Part shown: positions 49,471 through 59,289 of the stretch, piece after piece
How positions within the stretch are numbered: position 1 is the stretch's first letter
Layout of the letters: each line of letters opens with the position of its first letter
Origin: Hyphomicrobiales bacterium
GTDB lineage: Bacteria > Pseudomonadota > Alphaproteobacteria > Rhizobiales > CAJQND01
Assembly: GCA_028285595.1 (NCBI GenBank)
Contig: JANQOW010000066.1
Span: 126,350 to 190,349 of the forward strand
Direction: 5' to 3'
Length of the DNA: 64,000 nucleotides
Translations under genes and position numbers: made by a program
The notes under the pieces: model-generated
Databases searched by the model: none
The model's input: only the letters and a program-made list of their open reading frames with translations
Told to the model about the DNA's origin: nothing

Positions 49471-51444
49471 TTAGGCCTCTGCCGGCTTGGGAGCGGCACG
49501 CTTGGGTGCGCCGACCCGGTAGCGCCGATCGGAAAGAGAGACCAGGCCGCCAATGAACATGATGAACGTGCCAAGCCAAATGAACGGGATCAGCGGGTTG
49601 AAATAGACCCTGACCGTGCGCCCGTCCCCGACCTCATCGCCCATCACCACGTATAGGTCCCCGCTCCAATAGGTACGGATCGCCACCTCTGACGTGGGCT
49701 GGCGGGAGGGGAAGTACACCCGTTTGGTGGCTTCCACCGTGTTGGTCACGGGCCCGCCGGTGCGCGAGATTTCAAATCTGCCCACAATATCGCGATAGTT
49801 CGGCCCCGTGCGCGGAGCCTCGCCCAGATACTTCACCGTCCGTCCAGCCACCTGCTGGGTATCACCCGGTTTCATCACCGCCACCACTTCAGCCTTCCAG
49901 GCCGTAACGCCCACAATCCCCAAAACGGCGATCCCGAGCCCGGCATGGGCCAGCGTGGTGCCGAAGGCGGAGCGCGGCAGGCCCTTAAAGCGCTGCCAGG
50001 CCAGCTTGAAGTTCCGGTCCTGAACCTTGGCCCGCCAGGCCAGTTCGGAGAGCGCGCCGGCAATCAGCCAGACCCCGACGCCAATGCCGAACGCCGCCAG
50101 CACCGGCCCGCCATACATAACGTACCAGGTGACCAGCACGGCCAAAAACCCAAGGATTGCCGCCACAAACAGCCGTTGCGACGCGGCGTAAGCATCGCCG
50201 CGCTTCCACGACAGCATGGGCCCAAACGGCACCAGCAAAAGCAGAGGCATCATGATGATGCCGAAGGTCAGGTTGAAATAGGGAGGCCCAACGGAGATCT
50301 TCGCGCCCGTGATCGCTTCCAGCACCAGGGGATAAAGCGTGCCCGTGAGGACGGCGATACAGGAGGTGGAGAGCAGCAGATTGTTCACCACAAGCGAGGT
50401 TTCCCGGCTGATCGGGGCAAACAGCCCACCCGCCTTCAAACTCGGCGCCCGCCAGGCAAAGAGCGTCAGCGCCCCGCCGATGGTGAGACACAAGATCAAC
50501 AGAATAAACACGCCGCGTTCCGGGTCGGAGGCAAAGGAATGGACCGAGGTCAGGACCCCTGAGCGCACCAGGAAGGTGCCCAACAGACTGAGCGAGAAAG
50601 CGATGATGGACAAAAGCACGGTCCAGATCTTCAAGGCCCCGCGCCGTTCCACAACAATCGCCGAATGCAACAGCGCGGTGGCCACGAGCCAGGGCATGAA
50701 GGAGGCATTCTCCACCGGATCCCAGAACCACCAGCCGCCCCAGCCCAGTTCGTAATAGGCCCACCAGGACCCCATGGCGATACCGGCGGTCAGGAACATC
50801 CAGGCCGCGAGGGTCCAAGGCCGAACCCAGCGCGCCCAGGCCGCATCGACCCGCCCGGACAAAAGCGCAGCCACGGCAAAGGAGAAGGCCACAGAAAGCC
50901 CCACATAACCGATATAGAGCAGAGGCGGATGGAGCGCCAAAGCCGGGTCCTGCAGAATGGGGTTCAACCCCCTGCCCTCAAACGGGGCCGGATCGAGCCG
51001 TTCAAACGGATTGCTGGTCAAAATGATGAAGAGCAGGAATGCCACCCCGATCAGGCCCTGCACGCCGATCACCCGGGCCCTCAGATCGCGGGGCAGATTG
51101 GCACCGAACGCGGCCACGCAGGCGCCGAACAGGGCCAACGTCATGATCCACAACAGCATGGACCCCTCATGGTTCCCCCAAACGCCGGAGATCTTGTAGA
51201 TCATCGGCTTGGCGGAATGGGAATTGGCGTAAACCAGCTTTATGGAGAAATCTGAGACGATGAACGCATGGGTCAGGGCGGCGAAGGCCAAACCCGTCAT
51301 GGCAAACTGCATAACGGCGGCAGGTTCAGCCACGCGCATATAGGCACCATCATTACGGTAGGCCCCGTAGAGCGGCAGAACAGTTTGCAATATGGCGCAG
51401 GTCAGCGCCAGAATCAGTGCGAAGTGTCCAAACTCAGAGATCAT
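49471..51444 (-). CDS. ccmF: cytochrome c haem lyase subunit CcmF (CycK)
   Basis: From ATG 51444 this gives 657 aa. The start overlaps the ccmE stop (ATGA). This polytopic membrane protein of about 15 helices has the WWD domain ([22 protein letters not shown]) as a tryptophan-rich periplasmic segment, and conserved histidines including [12 protein letters not shown]. It takes haem from holo-CcmE and attaches it to the CXXCH motif of apocytochromes c with CcmH and CcmI. Length and motif order match the family throughout. Confidence 0.95.
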   Translation of the reverse strand: MISEFGHFALILALTCAILQTVLPLYGAYRNDGAYMRVAEPAAVMQFAMTGLAFAALTHAFIVSDFSIKLVYANSHSAKPMIYKISGVWGNHEGSMLLWIMTLALFGACVAAFGANLPRDLRARVIGVQGLIGVAFLLFIILTSNPFERLDPAPFEGRGLNPILQDPALALHPPLLYIGYVGLSVAFSFAVAALLSGRVDAAWARWVRPWTLAAWMFLTAGIAMGSWWAYYELGWGGWWFWDPVENASFMPWLVATALLHSAIVVERRGALKIWTVLLSIIAFSLSLLGTFLVRSGVLTSVHSFASDPERGVFILLILCLTIGGALTLFAWRAPSLKAGGLFAPISRETSLVVNNLLLSTSCIAVLTGTLYPLVLEAITGAKISVGPPYFNLTFGIIMMPLLLLVPFGPMLSWKRGDAYAASQRLFVAAILGFLAVLVTWYVMYGGPVLAAFGIGVGVWLIAGALSELAWRAKVQDRNFKLAWQRFKGLPRSAFGTTLAHAGLGIAVLGIVGVTAWKAEVVAVMKPGDTQQVAGRTVKYLGEAPRTGPNYRDIVGRFEISRTGGPVTNTVEATKRVYFPSRQPTSEVAIRTYWSGDLYVVMGDEVGDGRTVRVYFNPLIPFIWLGTFIMFIGGLVSLSDRRYRVGAPKRAAPKPAEA

Positions 51445-51893
51445 TCCTTCTTCTCTCCGTGTTGCCAAACGCCTTTCTTCTTCAGTGCATCAGCCACTTC
51501 ACGCGGCATGTAGTTTTCATCGTGCTTGGCCAGAACGGTATCGGCTTCAAAGGTGCCCGCTGCCGTCATTTTGCCTTCAGCCACAACGCCTTGGCCCTCC
51601 CGGAAGAGGTCCGGCAGGATACCATCAAATCTAACGGGGAGCGATTTGTCTTTGTCGGTCACCGTAAAGCTTACGACCGTGCCCGAACCCCGGTCCACCG
51701 ATCCATCCGCCACAAGGCCGCCCAGTCTGAAGCGCTGGCCGACCTGAACCTTCTTCTCCGCCACTTCGCTGGGGGTGTAGAAAAACACGATGGTGTCTTC
51801 CAGAGCGTAGAGCACAAGCCCGACCGCTGCGCCCAGCACCGCAAGGGCACTGACGATCAGAGTTGTGCGCCGCTGTTTCCGGGTCATGGCCAT
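51441..51893 (-). CDS. ccmE: cytochrome c-type biogenesis haem chaperone CcmE (CycJ)
   Basis: The start ATG at 51893 overlaps the ccmI stop as TGATG, giving 150 aa; an ATG two codons later is also possible. A single N-terminal helix ([20 protein letters not shown]) anchors a beta-barrel OB-fold domain ([32 protein letters not shown]). The haem-binding His lies in [11 protein letters not shown], the family signature. The protein carries haem covalently and passes it to CcmF. It is tightly coupled to neighbours on both sides. Confidence 0.95.
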   Translation of the reverse strand: MAMTRKQRRTTLIVSALAVLGAAVGLVLYALEDTIVFFYTPSEVAEKKVQVGQRFRLGGLVADGSVDRGSGTVVSFTVTDKDKSLPVRFDGILPDLFREGQGVVAEGKMTAAGTFEADTVLAKHDENYMPREVADALKKKGVWQHGEKKE

Positions 51894-53071
51894 CAATTGG
51901 TCTCCAGTCCCAGTTCTGTTGCAAACGTATTCAAGCGTTCAAGCGAGACCGTGTCACCCTTGAAATTCGCCCGCGCATCAATCAACGCCTTTGTGGCCAG
52001 ATCCTTTTGGCCCAGAACCATGCGCGCCCGCATGAGGCGCAGCCATCCGCCCAGATCATTGCCGTTCTCGGCAAGCCGGTCAGCCAAGCGGTTGACCATG
52101 CCTTTAATCATCTCCTGGCGGTCAGCTTCCGACATCTGCTCTGCATTGGAGATGGTTTCCTTGTCCAAAGCGGGCGGGCGGACCTCATTGGCCTCGGCCG
52201 TCTTAACCCCTTGAGACGTTTGCCCGCCCTCGGCCGGCTTGACACCTTCCGCCGCCTCTGCCCGCCGGATATGGGACGCCACCGTTGCACGCCAGGGTGC
52301 ATTGGGCGGGGCATCGGCCAGAAGTTCTTTCCAGAGGCTGATGGCTTCCGTTTTGCGTCCGTCCTGGTAGGCGGCAACAGCCAGATAGAACCTGGCTTTG
52401 GCCTGCTTGGGATTGATGCTGAGCGCCGCCGTAAACGCCTTGTGGGCATCGGCCGTAACAAGCCCGGCCTCCGACAGGGTCAAAGCTTCGCCATAGGATG
52501 TCTGCAGATCGGCATTGCTGGGCGCCAAGGCGACCGCCTTGCCAAAGGCGTTGGCCGCATCGTGAAAGCGGCGCAGGCGCATCAGAGCCGGGCCAAGCAC
52601 GGACCAGCCGCGCACATCGTTGGGTGTCTTCTCCAGTTGCTGTTCCACCTGAAGAACCAGTTTGCTCAGGTCAGGATTGGGGTCGTTCTGGGCTGCGCGC
52701 TGCGCAAGTGGCTGGCCGGGCAGGCTGGGCGAGCCCACAAAGGCGTAAGAGCCCAGTGTGAGGGCCAAAGCCCCCAGTCCGATAACGGCCGCGCCTATAT
52801 GTGCTGTGGAGCCGCTTTGCGCCTCCGCCTTGTCCTGCGCATCGGCGGCGGCGAGCAGGCGGCGGGCAATCTCGGTCTTTGCTGCCTGCGCTTCTGCCTC
52901 GGAGATGACGCCGCGAGCAATATCCTGCTCAACTTCAGCCAGTTGATCCTTATAGATGTCGACCTCAGGCGTGTGTTCGCCCGGCGCCTCTGCCCCCCCG
53001 CGCAGGAGAGGCCGAAGCACCAGAAAAATCACGACAATTGTGGCTCCGGCAACTGCAGACCAAAAGATCAT
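51893..53071 (-). CDS. ccmI: cytochrome c maturation TPR protein CcmI (CycH)
   Basis: This 392-residue membrane protein has one helix at residues 2-20 ([20 protein letters not shown]), a coiled basic/acidic region with [26 protein letters not shown] typical of CcmI in its split parts, a second helix near 95-112, and a periplasmic TPR domain ([42 protein letters not shown]). It chaperones apocytochrome c to CcmF/CcmH. It is the first gene of the ccm operon and diverges from soxB over 211 bases. Confidence 0.92.
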   Translation of the reverse strand: MIFWSAVAGATIVVIFLVLRPLLRGGAEAPGEHTPEVDIYKDQLAEVEQDIARGVISEAEAQAAKTEIARRLLAAADAQDKAEAQSGSTAHIGAAVIGLGALALTLGSYAFVGSPSLPGQPLAQRAAQNDPNPDLSKLVLQVEQQLEKTPNDVRGWSVLGPALMRLRRFHDAANAFGKAVALAPSNADLQTSYGEALTLSEAGLVTADAHKAFTAALSINPKQAKARFYLAVAAYQDGRKTEAISLWKELLADAPPNAPWRATVASHIRRAEAAEGVKPAEGGQTSQGVKTAEANEVRPPALDKETISNAEQMSEADRQEMIKGMVNRLADRLAENGNDLGGWLRLMRARMVLGQKDLATKALIDARANFKGDTVSLERLNTFATELGLETN

Positions 53072-53282
53072 AGGCGCTATGTAGTGCTGATCACCCGTCT
53101 AGTGCAATTCACGCACACTCTATCATGAGCGTAATGGTGTCGCACTTCCGATCTTACACGTCGCTAATCCGTAGTCCGAAAGGGATGAAATTGATAATGT
53201 CCGCCCGTTCCGGAAAACCGGCCTCGTTCTCATGGCCCTGCGCAGCCCATGGCGTGCGCACCCGTCCTTGGATTGTGCAACG

Positions 53283-54533
53283 ATGAAGAAATACTCCATA
53301 TTTTCCCTGGCCCGCAACGCTGGGAACTATCACAAAGACTGGGAACGCGCCTGGCGCAGCCCCGATCCGAAGAAAGAATATGACGTGGTCATCATCGGTG
53401 CCGGCGGCCACGGCCTCGCCACCGCCTATCATCTGGCGTCCAAGCACAATGTGACCAATGTGGCGGTGATTGAGAAAGGCTGGCTCGGCGGTGGCAATAC
53501 GGGCCGCAACACGACCATCATCCGCTCCAACTACCTGCAAGACCCCTCCATGGCCATGTACGAGCTCTCCCGCTCGCTCTATGAGGATCTGAGCCAGGAG
53601 CTCAACTACAACATCATGTTCTCCCCGCGCGGCCTCCTGATGCTGTGCCAGACCGAGCATGAACTGCGCGCCATGAAGCGCACCAGCCATGCCAACCGCC
53701 TTGCCGGCATTGAGGCGGAGATGATCGACCCGGCCAGGGTGAAAGAGCTGGTGCCGATCATCAACGATTCTGATGATTGCCGCTATCCGATCCTCGGGGC
53801 CTATTACCAGCCCCGCGGCGGCACGGCCCGCCACGACGCGGTGGCCTGGGGCTACGCCCGGGCATCAGACGCACGCGGTGTGGACATTATCCAGCAATGC
53901 GAGGTGACCGGCATCACCCGCGAGGGCAGCAAGGTGACCGGCCTCGACACCACCAAGGGCCACATCAAAGCCAAGAAAATCGCCGTTGTGACCGCCGGCA
54001 ACACCTCGCTTGTCATGCAAATGGCGGGCGTTTCCATGCCCATTGAGAGCGTCTGCCTGCAGGCTCTGGTGTCTGAACCCATCAAACCGGTCATCGACGT
54101 GGTGGTGATGGCCAACACGGTGCACGGCTATATGAGCCAGTCCGACAAAGGCGAGCTGGTGATCGGTGGCGGTGCCGACAGCTACAACAACTACTCCCAG
54201 CGCGGCAGTTTCCCCGCCCTTGAGCACACGGTGACCGCGCTTGTGGAGACCTTCCCCATCATCTCGCGCCTGCGCATGCTGCGCATGTGGGGCGGCATTG
54301 TGGATATGACCGGGGACCGTTCGCCCATCATCTCCAAAACGGATGTGGACGGGCTTTATGTCAACTGCGGGTGGGGCACGGGCGGCTTTAAGGCCATTCC
54401 GGGGTCCGGCTATGTGTTCGCCGACCTGATTGCCCGGGACCAGCCCGGCGATATAGCCGGCGCCTTTGGTCTGGACCGCTTCAAACAAGGCCGCACGATC
54501 GATGAGAGCGTGGCTGCGGCCGTCGCCCACTAA
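53283..54533 (+). CDS. soxB: sarcosine oxidase beta subunit
   Basis: From ATG 53283 this gives 416 aa; the open frame upstream (53232) lacks conserved sequence. The FAD/NAD-binding dinucleotide fold DVVIIGAGGHGLATAYHLA starts near residue 34. His184 in TARHDAVAWG is in the position expected for the covalent FMN link of heterotetrameric sarcosine oxidases. It oxidises sarcosine to glycine, passing electrons to oxygen and the methylene group to the alpha subunit. The operon order is soxB-soxD-soxA-soxG, all + strand. Confidence 0.95.
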   Translation: MKKYSIFSLARNAGNYHKDWERAWRSPDPKKEYDVVIIGAGGHGLATAYHLASKHNVTNVAVIEKGWLGGGNTGRNTTIIRSNYLQDPSMAMYELSRSLYEDLSQELNYNIMFSPRGLLMLCQTEHELRAMKRTSHANRLAGIEAEMIDPARVKELVPIINDSDDCRYPILGAYYQPRGGTARHDAVAWGYARASDARGVDIIQQCEVTGITREGSKVTGLDTTKGHIKAKKIAVVTAGNTSLVMQMAGVSMPIESVCLQALVSEPIKPVIDVVVMANTVHGYMSQSDKGELVIGGGADSYNNYSQRGSFPALEHTVTALVETFPIISRLRMLRMWGGIVDMTGDRSPIISKTDVDGLYVNCGWGTGGFKAIPGSGYVFADLIARDQPGDIAGAFGLDRFKQGRTIDESVAAAVAH

Positions 54534-54548
54534 GGGAGAACTGAAACT

Positions 54549-54899
54549 ATGTTGGTGATCACCTGCCCTGTGTGCGGCGTTGAAGGCGAAGAGGCCGATT
54601 TCCATTGCGGCGGCGAGGCGCACATTACGCGCCCGGCCACGGAAAACCCCGAAGGCATCTCAGATGAGGCCCAGCGGGACTATATCTACATGCGCAAGAA
54701 CCCCAAGGGCGTTCATTTCGAGCGCTGGCGCTGCGACCGGGGTTGCGGAAAGTGGTTCCATGCCTGCCGCGATACGGTGAGCATGGAGATCCTCGGCTAT
54801 TACGGCATCACTCAGAAGCCCCCGGCCACCCTGCTGAAGAAGGCAGACCCCTTGTGGCAGGCCCACTTTGAGGCCCAGCTCAAAAAGGCGAAATCATAA
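54549..54899 (+). CDS. soxD: sarcosine oxidase delta subunit
   Basis: This 116-residue small subunit has Cys6 and Cys9 (ITCPVCG) and a later pair, Cys62 and Cys66 (RCDRGCGKWFHACRD), likely to hold the structural zinc. In the subunits I remember, one of these positions is His. It stabilises the complex and has no known catalytic role. The C-terminal part is somewhat longer than usual (LKKADPLWQAHFEAQLKKAK). Its stop overlaps the soxA start by one base (TAATG). Confidence 0.92.
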   Translation: MLVITCPVCGVEGEEADFHCGGEAHITRPATENPEGISDEAQRDYIYMRKNPKGVHFERWRCDRGCGKWFHACRDTVSMEILGYYGITQKPPATLLKKADPLWQAHFEAQLKKAKS

Positions 54900-57800
54900 T
54901 GAGCAATAAGCCCTACCGCGTCCCAACAGCGGGCACCGGCGGCACTGTGGGCCGCCTGATCGACCGCTCCCAGACCGTCGATTTCACCTGGAACGGCCAG
55001 AAATATTCAGGCTATGCGGGCGACACCCTGGCGTCTGCCCTGTTTGCCAACGGCATCCGTGTGGTCGGCCGCAGCTTCAAGTATCACCGCCCCCGCGGGG
55101 TGATCGGGCTGGGCTCCAACGAGCCCAACGCGCTTGTGGGCGTGGGCACCGGATCGCGCATGGAGCCGAACATCCGCGCCACCCAGGTTGAGTTGTTCCC
55201 GGGCCTTGCCGCAACAGCGCAGAACGCCTGGCCCAGCGTGGAGTACGATATCGGCCAGATCAATTCCCTGGCCTCGCGCCTGTTCCCGGCAGGCTTCTAC
55301 TACAAGACCTTCATGTGGCCTCAAGCCTTCTGGAAGTCGGTCTATGAACCCATTATCCGCCGCGCGGCGGGGCTTGGCGTTGCGCCGGACGGTCCTGATC
55401 CGGACACTTATGAGCAGTTCAACTGTCATTGTGATGTGCTCGTTGTGGGCGGCGGCGTGGCCGGTCTTGCAGCAGCCGAGGCCGCCTCCGCGGGCGGCGC
55501 GCGCGTGATCATCGCCGATGAGAACCCGCAGTTCGGGGGCATCAGTGACATTGCAGGCGGCACGCTGGATGGCGAAGCCCAATCCAAATGGACCGCCGAA
55601 ACGGCCCAACGTCTGGCAGGGTCAGGCAATGTGCATGTGATGAGCCGCACCACGGTGGTCGGCCACTTCCACCATAACTACGTGATGATGTTTGAGCGCG
55701 TCGCCGATCATGACCCGCGCATTATGAACGAAGGCGCTCCGCGCCACAGGCTCTGGAAGGTGCGCGCCAAGCGCGTGATCATTGCCTCAGGCGCCATTGA
55801 GCGGCCCATTCCGTTCGCCAACAACGACCGGCCGGGCGTCATGCTCTCAACGGCCGTGCGCGCCCATCTGGCCCGCTATGGCGTAGCACCGGGCTATCGC
55901 GGCGTGATCTTCACCAACAATGATGATGCTTACCGCACGGCCACAGATCTTCTGGCCGCAGGTGTCCCCGTGGCGCGCATCATCGATGTGCGCCCGGAGC
56001 CGGCAGGGCCTTTGGTGGATGCGGCCAAGGCGGCCGGCCTTGAGATCTCCGCCGGCAGCGCGATTTGCGGCCTTATGGCCAAATCCGGCGGCAAACACAT
56101 TACCGCCGTGAAGGTGGCGCCCTACTCCACCACCGGCCGGGTCCCCGGCGCAGAAGAGCAGGTGAATTGCGATTTCGTCGCCGTGTCCGGCGGCTGGAAC
56201 CCGGTGGTGCACCTGCACTGCCACAATGGCGGGAAGCTGGACTTCAACGATAAGATCCAGAGCTTTGTGCCACGCAAGCATGAAGACCCCGTGGTCACCA
56301 TAGGCTCGGCCAATGGCACTTTCGACCTGGCCGCCCTGATGGACGAGGCGTATGCCGCCGGCGAGGCCGCTGCGGGCACCAGAGCCGCCAAAGCCAAGGC
56401 ACCGAAGGCAACCTCGGAGCCCGAGGGCGCCCTGGAACCGCTCTGGTACGCGCCGGCCACGGGCAAGTACAATGAGGGCAACAAGCATTTCATCGACTTC
56501 CAGAACGACGTGACGGCGGCCGACTTGGAGCTGGCGCAGCGCGAAGGCTACGAATCGGTGGAGCACACCAAGCGCTACACCACCCTCGGCATGGCCACCG
56601 ACCAGGGCAAGACCTCCAACATTATCGGTCTGGGGGTCCTGTCGGGGTCCACGGGCAAGCCCATCCCGGAGATCGGCACCACCACCTTCCGTCCGCCCTA
56701 CACGCCCTTCTCATTCGGCGCGATCGCGGGCACGCAAGTGGGCAAGCTGTTCCACGTGGTGCGCCGCACCGCCCAGTTTGACTGGCACAAAGAGGCAGGC
56801 GCCACCTGGGAGCCGATTGGCGACTGGCGCCGGGCCTATTGCTATCCCAAAGGCGATGAAGACAAGCACGCGGCCATTAACCGGGAAATCCTCACCGTTC
56901 GGGGCAAGGTGGGCATCTTGGATGCCTCCACCCTGGGCAAGATCGAGATCAAGGGTCCCGACGCCGGCGCTCTTCTCGACCGGGTCTACACCAACACCTT
57001 CTCCACGTTGAAGCCGGGCCGCGGCCGCTACGGCCTGATGATGAACGAGATGGGGTTCCTCTTCGACGATGGGGTCACCGTCTGTCTCGGCAAGGACCAC
57101 TACCTGATGCACACCACGTCAGGCGGGGCAGAGCGCGTTGTGCAGTGGTTGGAAGAATGGCTGCAGACCGAATGGACCGACATGAAAGTGTTCGTCACGG
57201 CGGTGACCGAGCAGTGGTCCCAGTTCGCGGTGGCCGGCCCCAAGGCCCGCGCCCTCCTGGAGAAACTTGAGGGCGATGTGGACTTCAGCGCCGACGGGCT
57301 GGCGTTCATGAGCATGAGCGAAGGCATGCTTGAAGGCACCCGCGCCCGGGTGTTCCGCATCTCGTTCTCCGGTGAACTCTCCTATGAGATTGCCGTGCCG
57401 GCAAACGCCGGCCGCGTGTTCTGGGAGAAGCTGCTGGAGGCCGGTGAGGAGTTCGGCGTTGAGCCATATGGCACCGAAGCGCTCCACGTATTGCGCGCCG
57501 AGAAGGGCTTCATCGCCATTGGCGATGAGACCGACGGCACGGTCACCCCGCTGGATCTGGGGATGAACTGGGCGGTCTCCAAGAAGAAGGCCGACTACCT
57601 GGGCAAACGAGCTCTGGAGCTGCCTCATCTGGCCGATGAGAACCGCAAAGAGCTGGTGGGCCTTCTCACCGAAGACCCCAACGAGGTGCTGCCCGACGGC
57701 GCCTATGCAGTCTCCTCCGTCACTGAAAAGCTGCCCATGGACATGATCGGTCAGGTGACCTCCACCTATTGGAGCCCCACGCTCAACCGCTCCATCGCCA

Positions 57801-57934
57801 TGGCGCTCATCAAGAAGGGCCGGGCCAAGATGGGCGAGAAGGTCACCTTCCCGGTGGCCGAAGGCAAAGTGATCCGGGCGGAGATTGTGGATCCGGTGTT
57901 CTATGACAAGGAAGGGGCAAAGCAGAATGTCTGA
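54899..57934 (+). CDS. soxA: sarcosine oxidase alpha subunit
   Basis: This 1011-residue subunit has, in order: an N-terminal 2Fe-2S-type domain region (FTWNGQKYSGYAGDTLASAL, GRSFKYHRPRG), a nucleotide-binding fold (DVLVVGGGVAGLAAAEAA near 179), a pyridine-nucleotide oxidoreductase core, and a C-terminal GcvT-like folate domain (GKVGILDASTLGKIEIKG, ALHVLRAEKGFIAIGDETDG). The last part converts the sarcosine methyl group to 5,10-methylene-tetrahydrofolate. The soxG frame begins within its last codons. Length matches the heterotetrameric type. Confidence 0.95.
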   Translation: MSNKPYRVPTAGTGGTVGRLIDRSQTVDFTWNGQKYSGYAGDTLASALFANGIRVVGRSFKYHRPRGVIGLGSNEPNALVGVGTGSRMEPNIRATQVELFPGLAATAQNAWPSVEYDIGQINSLASRLFPAGFYYKTFMWPQAFWKSVYEPIIRRAAGLGVAPDGPDPDTYEQFNCHCDVLVVGGGVAGLAAAEAASAGGARVIIADENPQFGGISDIAGGTLDGEAQSKWTAETAQRLAGSGNVHVMSRTTVVGHFHHNYVMMFERVADHDPRIMNEGAPRHRLWKVRAKRVIIASGAIERPIPFANNDRPGVMLSTAVRAHLARYGVAPGYRGVIFTNNDDAYRTATDLLAAGVPVARIIDVRPEPAGPLVDAAKAAGLEISAGSAICGLMAKSGGKHITAVKVAPYSTTGRVPGAEEQVNCDFVAVSGGWNPVVHLHCHNGGKLDFNDKIQSFVPRKHEDPVVTIGSANGTFDLAALMDEAYAAGEAAAGTRAAKAKAPKATSEPEGALEPLWYAPATGKYNEGNKHFIDFQNDVTAADLELAQREGYESVEHTKRYTTLGMATDQGKTSNIIGLGVLSGSTGKPIPEIGTTTFRPPYTPFSFGAIAGTQVGKLFHVVRRTAQFDWHKEAGATWEPIGDWRRAYCYPKGDEDKHAAINREILTVRGKVGILDASTLGKIEIKGPDAGALLDRVYTNTFSTLKPGRGRYGLMMNEMGFLFDDGVTVCLGKDHYLMHTTSGGAERVVQWLEEWLQTEWTDMKVFVTAVTEQWSQFAVAGPKARALLEKLEGDVDFSADGLAFMSMSEGMLEGTRARVFRISFSGELSYEIAVPANAGRVFWEKLLEAGEEFGVEPYGTEALHVLRAEKGFIAIGDETDGTVTPLDLGMNWAVSKKKADYLGKRALELPHLADENRKELVGLLTEDPNEVLPDGAYAVSSVTEKLPMDMIGQVTSTYWSPTLNRSIAMALIKKGRAKMGEKVTFPVAEGKVIRAEIVDPVFYDKEGAKQNV

Positions 57935-58541
57935 GGCTCTCATCATCACCCCGCTTTGTGACCGCGAGGTCCCGGCGAACCTGGCCATTTCCATGACCGA
58001 GATCGTGGACCGCGGCATGATCGATCTGCGCGGTCTGCCCAAGGACAAGAAGTTCATGGACGCCGCGAAGGCCGCGCTTGGCGTCGCCTTGCCGACCGAG
58101 CCGCGCACGTCAGCTCAGAACGGCGAGAGTCTGTGTCTTTGGATGTCGGTGGATCAATGGCTGATCGTGTGCCCGCGCAAAGAGACCGCCGCCCTATTGG
58201 ACAAACTCAACAAGGCGCTGGAGGGGATCTTCTCCCTGGCGGTCGATATGTCCGATGCCCGCTCCATCATTCGCCTTAAGGGCGACCGGGTGCGCGAGAC
58301 CCTCATGAAGGGCTCATCGATCGACTTCACGCAAGGTGGCTTTGAGCCGGGAACCGTGCGCCGCATGCTCTTCGGCGAGATCGCGGCCATGGTGCATGTT
58401 GTGTCTGAGGAACCGGACGTGTTCGACCTGATGGTCTTCCGCTCCTATGCCCACCACGCCTGGGATTGGGTGGAGGCGACGGCGACCAAGGGCAGCGAGG
58501 TCGGGTTCCTGAAGCCCGCCGAGGCGCCGGCGGTGGTTTGA
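57927..58541 (+). CDS. soxG: sarcosine oxidase gamma subunit
   Basis: ATG 57927 overlaps the soxA end by eight bases, giving 204 aa. It belongs to the SoxG/GcvT-like family, with LWMSVDQWLIVCP, VDMSDARSIIRLKGDRVRETLMKG and MVFRSYAHHAWDWVEA, all typical. It completes the alpha-beta-gamma-delta enzyme. A palindromic repeat array begins about 45 bases after its stop. No separate terminator is clear, though the repeats could act as mRNA 3' barriers. Confidence 0.93.
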   Translation: MSEALIITPLCDREVPANLAISMTEIVDRGMIDLRGLPKDKKFMDAAKAALGVALPTEPRTSAQNGESLCLWMSVDQWLIVCPRKETAALLDKLNKALEGIFSLAVDMSDARSIIRLKGDRVRETLMKGSSIDFTQGGFEPGTVRRMLFGEIAAMVHVVSEEPDVFDLMVFRSYAHHAWDWVEATATKGSEVGFLKPAEAPAVV

Positions 58542-58586
58542 TCCTCCGCGTCCCCCCGGAACAGCACGCTTAAAGCCTTGCCGCCC

Positions 58587-58998
58587 CTGGGTCCCCGCTT
58601 TCGCGGGGATGACGAAACTTGAAGCTGTTCCCCCAACCGTCATCCCGGAATTTTGCATAAGCAAAATATCCGGGACCCAGAGCAGCACACTCAAAGGCTT
58701 GCCGCCCCTGGGTCCCCGCGGTCGCGGGGATGACGACATTTGAAGCTGCCCCGCCACTCCGTCATCCCGGAATTTTGCGCAAGCAAAATATCCGGGACCC
58801 AGAGCAGCACACTCAAAGCCTTGCCGCCCCTGGGTCCCCGCTTTCGCGGGGATGACGATGTAGAGAGCCGGGGATGACGACATTTGAAGCTGTTCCCCCA
58901 ACCGTCATCCCGGAATTTTGCGCAAGCAAAATATCCGGGACCCAGAACAGCGCGCTCAAAGCCTTGCTGCCCTGGGTCCCCGCGGTCGCGGGGATGAC
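58587..58998. repeat. array of alternating palindromic repeats (four short, three long hairpins)
   Basis: The gap from soxG to about 59,048 is filled by seven hairpins. The short form reads CTGGGTCC-CCGC-nnn-GCGG-GGATGAC and occurs at 58587-58613, 58708-58734, 58830-58856 and 58972-58998. The long form, with arms GTCATCC-CGG and CCG-GGACCCAG around an ATTTTGC/GCAAAAT stem, occurs at 58639-58680, 58761-58802 and 58904-58945. The two forms share outer arms in opposite orientation, so each is an inverted version of the other. A CRISPR is excluded because spacers repeat. No gene lies here; predicted frames merely translate the repeats. Confidence 0.9.
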
Positions 58999-59048
58999 GT
59001 AATAGAGCGCCGGGGAGAGCGCTTGCTCAAGCAGAGGAAGGAACGAGC

Positions 59049-59168
59049 CTACTTGAAAACCTTCCGCCATGCCGTCTCCACAGTGTTGACCAGGCGATAA
59101 ACGCCCTCAGAGATCATCATGGAGACGGTGAGCGAGGAACTGGGCATGGGGTTGATCGGTTGGGACAT
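59049..59168 (-). CDS. small hypothetical protein, 39 residues
   Basis: ATG 59168 is preceded by CGGAG nine bases upstream and followed by 39 codons: an N-terminal Pro/Ser-rich part and an amphipathic helix ending MISEGVYRLVNTVETAWRKV. A longer frame to 59411 would run into the opposite LysR gene and is not credible. It is divergent from that LysR gene and close to the sarcosine oxidase operon. I do not recognise the family. It may be a small regulatory or membrane-associated peptide, or not expressed. Confidence 0.4.
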   Translation of the reverse strand: MSQPINPMPSSSLTVSMMISEGVYRLVNTVETAWRKVFK

Positions 59169-59221
59169 GGGGCAAATCTCCGTTGCAAGGTGTGGCCCAA
59201 AGATGCCCATCAGCGCGCACT

Positions 59222-59251
59222 TTGACAAACGATGCTTTCTGATGCGATAAT
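59222..59251 (+). promoter_or_regulatory. sigma-70-type promoter for the LysR gene
   Basis: TTGACA at 59222-59227 and GATAAT at 59246-59251 are separated by 18 bases. Transcription would start near 59258, about 30 bases before the ATG at 59290. The -35 is a consensus match and the -10 differs at one position. Confidence 0.6.
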
Positions 59252-59264
59252 TTAGATTATCTAA
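59252..59264. promoter_or_regulatory. LysR-type operator (T-N11-A dyad)
   Basis: TTAGATTATCTAA is a perfect 6-1-6 inverted repeat fitting the T-N11-A rule for LysR-type sites. It directly follows the -10 box and covers the predicted start of transcription. Binding of the adjacent regulator there would repress its own gene and could affect the divergent small frame. Confidence 0.55.
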
Positions 59265-59289
59265 TATATAATCAATCAAGCACAGCCAA

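Noticed and set aside
58587-58998. CRISPR array
   Set aside because: Repeats are themselves long palindromes of two types, linkers are near-identical rather than unique, and no cas gene is present.
58314-59070. Open frames encoding VIPAKAG and PRKRGPRG peptides
   Set aside because: They translate the palindromic repeats, whose unit lengths keep frames open by chance.
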